10,445 nucleotides of DNA from JAYXXU01 sp049301135 (GTDB taxonomy: Bacteria; Pseudomonadota; Gammaproteobacteria; Pseudomonadales; Moraxellaceae). Shown one piece after another: positions 6,721 to 10,445 of this stretch; positions within the stretch are counted from its first letter, which is position 1; every line of letters begins with the position of its first letter. Location: the NCBI GenBank assembly GCA_049301135.1, contig JBAQKP010000058.1, forward strand, positions 1 through 10,445. The letters are read 5' to 3'. The notes under the pieces are model-generated. The model saw nothing but the letters and a program-made list of their open reading frames with translations. It searched no databases and was not told the DNA's origin. The translations under genes were made by a program, and so were the position numbers.

Positions 6721-6925
6721 GATGCAGACGCTCCAAAACCTTCGGCCGGTTCAGCTCAAACCCGCTCGACAAACGCCAATGCAAACCATTCGATTCAAAG
6801 TAAAGACCGCACACAGACGGCTTCGGCTTCTCAGCCCACACACTCAAGTCACCCCAAGCATTCCGAGTCGCATACCTTGCCCACGCTGGGGCTTTGTCAA
6901 AAACATGCTGGTTAAAATGCTTCAT
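6713..6925 (-). CDS. Hypothetical 70-residue phage protein
   Basis: Not recognised as a named family. It begins MKHFNQHVFDKAPAWARYAT and is rich in aromatic residues (W15, W24, W30, a YFES segment and HWRL), a style seen in many small phage accessory proteins of unknown function. The frame can be extended to a TTG at 6943, but ATG 6925 is chosen because it overlaps the upstream stop as ATGA, the junction type used throughout this operon. Its end overlaps the deaminase start by 8 nt. Confidence 0.72.
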   Translation of the reverse strand: MKHFNQHVFDKAPAWARYATRNAWGDLSVWAEKPKPSVCGLYFESNGLHWRLSSGFELNRPKVLERLHHV

Positions 6926-7107
6926 CGCACACCCCCGCAGCAAACGCTCTCACTTGCGTATATACAGCCCTGACAGTCTTTCCGGTACACTTTCACATTC
7001 TGAGCATCAGACAGGCATTGGGCGCGATCCTGTGCGGTTTTAGACCGTCTAACCTTGATCACCACCGGAGGGATGATTGCGACAGGCATGGTTTCAACTG
7101 TTTTCAT
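6922..7107 (-). CDS. Hypothetical 61-residue Cys-containing protein
   Basis: Not recognised. It starts MKTVETMPVAIIPPVVIKVR and has cysteines at 31, 45, 48, 56 and 57; the CQGC pair and the CC doublet could bind a metal, which is a guess. The open frame extends to 7176, but that would overlap the helicase-loader gene by about 70 nt. ATG 7107 gives the ATGA junction with that gene and is preferred. The main support for translation is the coupled position. Confidence 0.68.
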   Translation of the reverse strand: MKTVETMPVAIIPPVVIKVRRSKTAQDRAQCLSDAQNVKVYRKDCQGCIYASESVCCGGVR

Positions 7108-7952
7108 GCTGCCCCCTGCGTCATCTCGACCACCCAAGCCGGTACAGCACGACCAGCCGCCCGCATCACCTCGCAATACTCGGTAGGGTTTTCAAACGGG
7201 TCAGGCCAGTGCATCGCCACCGCTTCACGCTGCGACAGTGATTCGATCTGGCGTTGTTTGCGCTCCTCGATCTCAGCATTCAGACGCGCTTGTTTCTCGG
7301 CGAGTGATTCAGCACCCATCGAGAACATGGCTTTGAGGTTTGCCAGATGGTCGGATACATTGGCCGCGACTGGTTTGGACTGCGCCAGCATCACCACCGC
7401 ATCCGCCTTGTAACCAATCCCAACTTGTCCAGCTTCGACAGCCTGCTCGATTGCGATAGCACGCGCTGCAGCGGGTTCTTGACCTAAACTCATCCACCAC
7501 ACCGGAAAGACGTTCTGAGCCTTAGCAGCGGCCACTAGGCGCTCATATGTGTCACAAAACGCCTTGCGTGCGGCGAACTTGTCCGGCAAGACGTTTGACG
7601 CAACACCCCAAGCCTGTTGGATTTGGTCGTTGGTCGAGAACGTGGTCATCTCATTGAGATTCTGGGCAGCCTTTGCCCAAGCGACTTCTGGCGTATCCCA
7701 TTCCCGATCCAGCGGGTCAATCGGCTGGCACATGCGGCGAAATTCTGGGACGGTTGGCGGCCAGTCATGGCGCATCAGGGCATTCACGCCACAGGCCAAC
7801 TCAGCACCGGTTAGACCTTGCAAGCCATCGGCAAAGGTTTCAGCGAGCATCTGGGGATCAACACCCGACCACTGTTGGTCAAACTTGCGACCGTAGAGCG
7901 CACGCATCTTGGCGATCAGGCGGGTGACGTTTTGAGGGGTAAGATTAACCAT
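7104..7952 (-). CDS. Phage replication protein P-like (helicase loader)
   Basis: 282 residues. The N-terminal third matches the lambda P-type replication family: MRALYGRKFDQQW (16-28), a DGLQGLTGAEL helix (42-52) and RHDWPPTVPEFRRMCQP (61-77), the most characteristic block. Such proteins bring the host DnaB helicase to the initiator at the phage origin. Residues 78-205 are mostly helical, then a charged helix (about 220-245) and a C-terminal segment DPFENPTEYCEVMRAAGRAV. It lies directly after the O-like initiator gene with an 8-nt overlap (ATGGTTAA) and has GGAG nine bases before its start, the O-P order of lambda. Assignment by motif and context is strong; loader activity is inferred. Confidence 0.88.
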   Translation of the reverse strand: MVNLTPQNVTRLIAKMRALYGRKFDQQWSGVDPQMLAETFADGLQGLTGAELACGVNALMRHDWPPTVPEFRRMCQPIDPLDREWDTPEVAWAKAAQNLNEMTTFSTNDQIQQAWGVASNVLPDKFAARKAFCDTYERLVAAAKAQNVFPVWWMSLGQEPAAARAIAIEQAVEAGQVGIGYKADAVVMLAQSKPVAANVSDHLANLKAMFSMGAESLAEKQARLNAEIEERKQRQIESLSQREAVAMHWPDPFENPTEYCEVMRAAGRAVPAWVVEMTQGAA

Positions 7953-8823
7953 GGCGCAATGCTCCGAATGGGATCACGTTTTCAGGATTGATGGTCTTTG
8001 GGCGTGGGTTTTCCGATTCGCTAAAGAATCCGCCCCACTTCTCGTTTTGCTGCTGCTGCCAGCTCGATTGGCTGACTTGCTGGGTTTTGGATTTGTTGCG
8101 ATTGGCTAACCAGTCCGCCTTCACGCCTTGCCAGTTGGCGACCATCGCTTCGGCTAGTGCATCGTCTGGGCTGTAACCGTGTGCGGCCGCCTTGGTGATC
8201 TCAGTAACGATCCGATCCCAAGCGGTTTCGGTGAGAGGTGCTTTTTTCGCTTTGCGGTAGGCCAGAAAATCACGGGCAACCGTTTCGGATAATTCAGGCA
8301 GTGACGTGATCATCACCTTTGTAGTGATACCGACTTTTTCCGACTTCGGTTTTTGAGTTGGTGACGGTGCTGGTTGCTCGGTTTCCTCGTGTGCGATAAC
8401 ACTGGGGGTTAATTGGGGGTTAATTGATGGTTTATGGGGGTTAGTGTGTCGCTCTGACACTGGTATGGTGTCACTCTGACACTGGTATGGTGTCACTCTG
8501 ACACTGGTGGGGTGTCTGTCTGACACGGGTTTCACTGTGACACCAGTGTCACTCTGACACTGGTCTGAGTATGATTCTGGGGTCACGGTGTAGGTGGTAT
8601 GACGGCCATTTTCACGATTGGCCACGACCACCCCACAACTTTCCAGCGTGGTAATAGCGCGGATCACAGTGCTGCGTGAACAGCCGGTTTCATCCGCAAT
8701 CGTGTCAATGGATGGGTACGCATAGCCCTTGTCGTCGGCGATGTCAGCAATCACCCACAGCACCGCTTTGGCTGGGTTCTTGATCGGCAGTCGACGGATT
8801 TGATTTACGATGATATGGCTCAC
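7945..8823 (-). CDS. Phage replication initiator, O-like, with winged-helix N-terminus
   Basis: 292 residues. Residues about 15-75 form a helix-turn-helix/winged-helix domain (HTH_36-like), with YAYPSIDTIADETGCSRSTV as the recognition region and RAITTLESCGVVVANREN as the wing. Residues 88-140 form a Ser/Asp/Thr/Pro-rich linker encoded by the origin repeats. Residues about 190-245 (ARDFLAYRKAKKAPLTETAW through NWQGVKADWL) are the C-terminal segment common in phage initiators, followed by a Gln-rich stretch and an IPFGALRHG end. It should bind its own iterons and recruit the P-like loader. The start is GTG 8823, forming a GTGA overlap, with GGAG (8831-8834) seven bases upstream. Only the origin-encoding part is unusual in sequence. 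Confidence 0.88.
   Translation of the reverse strand: MSHIIVNQIRRLPIKNPAKAVLWVIADIADDKGYAYPSIDTIADETGCSRSTVIRAITTLESCGVVVANRENGRHTTYTVTPESYSDQCQSDTGVTVKPVSDRHPTSVRVTPYQCQSDTIPVSERHTNPHKPSINPQLTPSVIAHEETEQPAPSPTQKPKSEKVGITTKVMITSLPELSETVARDFLAYRKAKKAPLTETAWDRIVTEITKAAAHGYSPDDALAEAMVANWQGVKADWLANRNKSKTQQVSQSSWQQQQNEKWGGFFSESENPRPKTINPENVIPFGALRHG
8404..8443 (-). repeat. AT-containing tandem repeats, candidate DNA unwinding element
   Basis: Plus-strand GGGGGTTAATT occurs twice in direct tandem (8404-8414, 8415-8425), followed by a degenerate copy (8426-8435) and a partial GGGGGTTA (8436-8443). It adjoins the iteron array on the side that is downstream in the O-like gene, as the AT-rich unwinding region does in lambda. 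With the iterons it makes a compact origin spanning about 8404-8564. The strand asymmetry (G-runs on one strand, C-runs on the other) is notable. The role is inferred from position. Confidence 0.7.
8446..8560 (-). repeat. Six palindromic iterons of the replication origin
   Basis: The consensus is GTGTCACTCTGACAC, arms GTGTCA/TGACAC around a 3-base centre. Copies lie at 8446-8460 (one change), 8468-8482, 8490-8504, 8512-8526 (centre differs), 8529-8543 (two changes) and 8546-8560. Starts are 22, 22, 22, 17 and 17 bases apart. The last copy grows into a perfect 23-bp palindrome (8542-8564) with 10-base arms ending ACCAGT/ACTGGT. Spacings are not multiples of three, so copies are read in different frames of the O-like gene. 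They are most likely initiator binding sites. Confidence 0.88.
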
Positions 8824-9248
8824 GCTGCATCTCCATATGTACTGGTTGGCTTGCGGTTGCTGATAGTGATCATTGCAAGGCTGCTGACAGCGTTAAAATC
8901 AGGATTGGCCTCAACAAACGCATCAAAGTTCTCTCTGACGCGCTGGATGATGGTTCTGGGCGACAGCATGACTTCAGGACGAAAATTCACAGAACGCTCG
9001 CCAGTCTGGTTGTCGTCGTCATAGCCGTAAAACGTCAACGTGAACGACCACCAGCCCTTTACATTCCATCGCCAGTAATCCTTGGCGATGCAGGTCTTGC
9101 CGTCATCTTCCAAGTCGCCTTGGGTGATCTCGTAGAAGTCGGCAGCAGGATCAAAAAGATCATCCGGCTTAAACCACATGCGCTTGACCACCAGCTTTGG
9201 CGGTTGATTCGCTTTTTTGCTGGCGCGGCGTTGGGATGTTTTGCTCAT
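8820..9248 (-). CDS. Hypothetical 142-residue phage protein before the initiator gene
   Basis: Not recognised. It has a basic, Ser/Lys-rich start (MSKTSQRRASKKANQPPKLV), a middle rich in Trp and aromatic residues (DYWRWNVKGWWSFTLTFYGY, followed by DDD) and a C-terminal helical part (RVRENFDAFVEANPDFNAVS). The look is of a compact soluble protein, possibly nucleic-acid binding from the basic tail, but that is only suggestive. The frame continues upstream to 9455 within the neighbouring gene; ATG 9248 is chosen because it gives the ATGA overlap. The stop overlaps the initiator's GTG start. Confidence 0.75.
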   Translation of the reverse strand: MSKTSQRRASKKANQPPKLVVKRMWFKPDDLFDPAADFYEITQGDLEDDGKTCIAKDYWRWNVKGWWSFTLTFYGYDDDNQTGERSVNFRPEVMLSPRTIIQRVRENFDAFVEANPDFNAVSSLAMITISNRKPTSTYGDAA

Positions 9249-9568
9249 ACCAGCACCCCCAGCGTGACAGCCACAAACATGACCAGCAGCAGCACAGCGG
9301 CAGTGCGTTCGGCTTCCGCTTTGTGCAGCATGTATTCGAGATTGGACTTTTCCATGGCGGCAGCAGCGCGGTTCAGTTCGGCCTGTTTTTGGCACGCAAC
9401 CAATTGGTCGGCAATCTTCTGAGCATCGGTCAACTGCTGCGACTTGCGGCGGCAACTTGCGAAGGTCTGGGCAACTTCAAATGCGTCAGACTCGGCGCGA
9501 TCCATTGCCAGTTGTTCGATCTGTTCGAAAGATGCTGGGGCGTGGTCGTGGGTTGTGATGTGTTTCAT
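9245..9568 (-). CDS. Small coiled-coil protein with C-terminal membrane anchor
   Basis: 107 residues. A His-rich start (MKHITTHDHAPAS) is followed by a long, Ala/Gln/Glu-rich helix from about 14 to 88 with coiled-coil character, then a single hydrophobic segment at 89-107 (TAAVLLLVMFVAVTLGVLV) that ends the protein. There is no signal peptide, so it looks tail-anchored in the inner membrane with the helix in the cytoplasm. The function is unknown. Start ATG 9568 is fixed by an ATGA overlap; a longer frame to 9643 is rejected. The preceding gene has the same design. Confidence 0.78.
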   Translation of the reverse strand: MKHITTHDHAPASFEQIEQLAMDRAESDAFEVAQTFASCRRKSQQLTDAQKIADQLVACQKQAELNRAAAAMEKSNLEYMLHKAEAERTAAVLLLVMFVAVTLGVLV

Positions 9569-9900
9569 GCTGCAATTCCTTTTGCGATAACAATGGCGAG
9601 TACGACAACCAGCAAGGCCAGTGCGTAAGATGTGCGTTTCCACATGGTTATGGCCGATGCACCCTTGTCCATCACCTCGCTGAAATAGGCGATTTCCCCT
9701 GTTGCCTTCTCTACTACCGACATGCTTTTTTCGAGAGTCGAGCGCAGCATTTTGTTTTCATCCGCCAAGTTTTTTTTGATCTGCCAGTTGCTCACAAGGC
9801 ATTCACGATGAAACTTAACGGCAGCCCGCAGTTCTTCGCGCAGTTGTTCGGCGTTCATGGTGTCGATGTGTGCCAGATCGTCATGGTTGTTGGTGTTCAT
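9565..9900 (-). CDS. Second small coiled-coil protein with C-terminal membrane anchor
   Basis: 111 residues. The charged N-terminal part (residues 14-75, including NAEQLREELRAAVKFHRE and DENKMLRSTLEKSM) is predicted helical and coiled-coil-like. A hydrophobic segment at about 91-109 (SYALALLVVVLAIVIAKGI) ends two residues before the stop. The layout matches the next gene downstream, though the sequences are not evidently homologous. It might be a membrane-bound partner of that protein, for example in exclusion or host-membrane targeting; no evidence here decides. ATGA overlaps lie at both ends. Confidence 0.78.
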   Translation of the reverse strand: MNTNNHDDLAHIDTMNAEQLREELRAAVKFHRECLVSNWQIKKNLADENKMLRSTLEKSMSVVEKATGEIAYFSEVMDKGASAITMWKRTSYALALLVVVLAIVIAKGIAA

Positions 9901-10445
9901 GCTGCCACCTCACCAAACAGAGCCACGATGTCCACGCCATACACGGCCAACCATGCTTGTGCTGGGTAAGTGTTGACCTTGCCCCAACGGTCATCATGTG
10001 CCTTGACCTGTGGCAGATCGTTTTTAGTGCAATAGGCTTTGAGCGGATGCCATGCGTAACTTGCACCCGTGGCGTTTTGGACAGCCAGAATTGACGCATG
10101 GTTGATGCAGCGGCCTAACTTGGCTTCGATTGCCTTTTTCTCGCGCATGGCCTGAGCAGCGGTATTCATCGCTGTGGCTTCACGCTTGCTACCGATCTGG
10201 GCTTTGGTGGCGATTGCATGGTCACGTTCGGCAATGGCTTGCAGGCGGCCTTGTTCGGCTTGCATAGCCATTTGCAGGATTTCGAGCGTTGTCAGTTGAG
10301 CCGGTGCTTTGAGTTGAGCAGCTTCGAGTTCTTGCCAGCGGTCAACGACTGCGGCGGTAAACTCTGGGGATAGACGGGCGACGACAACTAGGCTGTCGCG
10401 CTTGTTCAGCAGGAAGCACTTGTAAGTGTTGCCGCGATGCTCAAA
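9897..10445 (-). CDS. Rha/antirepressor-family phage regulatory protein (partial, 5' end off the window)
   Basis: 182 C-terminal residues are visible; the frame is open to the right edge, so the ATG at 10271 is internal. The first part (YKCFLLNKRDSLVVVARLSP then VVDRWQELE) matches the end of the Rha/antirepressor N-terminal domain. A long Ala/Gln/Lys-rich helix follows. The C-terminal domain has NHASILAVQNATGASYAWHP then LKAYCTKNDLP and YPAQAWLAVYGVDI, the KilA-C-like end seen in phage antirepressors. Such proteins interfere with phage or host regulation, or act as antirepressors. It would be the first visible gene of the early operon, with an ATGA junction to the next. The N-terminus is needed to settle the subfamily. 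Confidence 0.82.
   Translation of the reverse strand, partial: FEHRGNTYKCFLLNKRDSLVVVARLSPEFTAAVVDRWQELEAAQLKAPAQLTTLEILQMAMQAEQGRLQAIAERDHAIATKAQIGSKREATAMNTAAQAMREKKAIEAKLGRCINHASILAVQNATGASYAWHPLKAYCTKNDLPQVKAHDDRWGKVNTYPAQAWLAVYGVDIVALFGEVAA

Noticed and set aside
6548..6973. Plus-strand 141-residue frame
   Set aside because: Antisense to the deaminase and two small genes; no recognisable domain and Ser/Thr/Pro-rich shadow composition.
6926..7176. Upstream extensions of the genes starting at 6925 (TTG 6943) and 7107 (7176)
   Set aside because: The ATGA overlap with the preceding stop fits the pattern of the operon; the longer versions run into the upstream gene.
8446..8560. Repeat array considered as a CRISPR
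   Set aside because: Units are 15-bp palindromes with 2-7 bp between them, too short and close for CRISPR repeats and spacers, and they lie inside a replication gene.
9249..9643. Upstream extensions of the genes starting at 9248 and 9568
   Set aside because: The longer frames overlap neighbouring genes heavily and give Cys/Arg-rich shadow sequence; the ATGA junctions give better starts.

Overview
The window is a stretch of temperate tailed-phage (prophage-type) genome with every gene on the minus strand, so transcription runs from high to low coordinates. Base composition is roughly balanced. The proteins are of the kinds found in proteobacterial phages: a P22-type portal, a PBSX/Terminase_3-type large terminase, a lambda O/P-like replication pair, an N4 gp49/Sf6 gp66 family protein and a Rha-like regulator. 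I cannot name the host from sequence alone; a gammaproteobacterium is a reasonable guess. No host gene, integrase, attachment site, tRNA or insertion sequence is visible, so a free phage and a prophage cannot be told apart.

Early/middle operon (10445 down to 4315): fourteen genes with no intergenic base between them. In transcription order they are a Rha/antirepressor-like regulator (cut by the window edge), two small coiled-coil proteins with C-terminal membrane anchors, a hypothetical protein, an O-like winged-helix initiator containing the replication origin, a P-like helicase loader, two tiny hypothetical proteins, a dCMP deaminase, a predicted PD-(D/E)XK nuclease of the MmcB-like type, a Cys/His (zinc-ribbon-like) protein, a tiny hypothetical protein, a VRR-NUC nuclease, and an unrecognised 169-residue protein. 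All 13 junctions overlap: nine ATGA, one GTGA and three of 8 nt. This argues for one transcript with translational coupling.

Origin: inside the O-like gene lie six 15-bp palindromic iterons (8446-8560) beside AT-containing tandem repeats (8404-8443). The order along the gene is the same as in lambda (iterons, then unwinding region). Iteron spacings are not multiples of three, so the DNA repeat is what is conserved, not a peptide repeat.

Switch region (4161-4314): the only gap. It holds a near-consensus sigma70 promoter directly after the 169-residue gene, then two tandem intrinsic terminators, all pointing at the late genes. This is the layout of a lambdoid Q / pR' / tR' late switch, and it makes the unrecognised protein a candidate Q-type antiterminator.

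Late genes (4160 to 1): the gp49/gp66 family protein, terS, terL and the portal. The portal runs off the left edge after 734 codons, already longer than the P22 portal, with a Gln/Met/Pro-rich tail. Head and tail genes would be expected further left.
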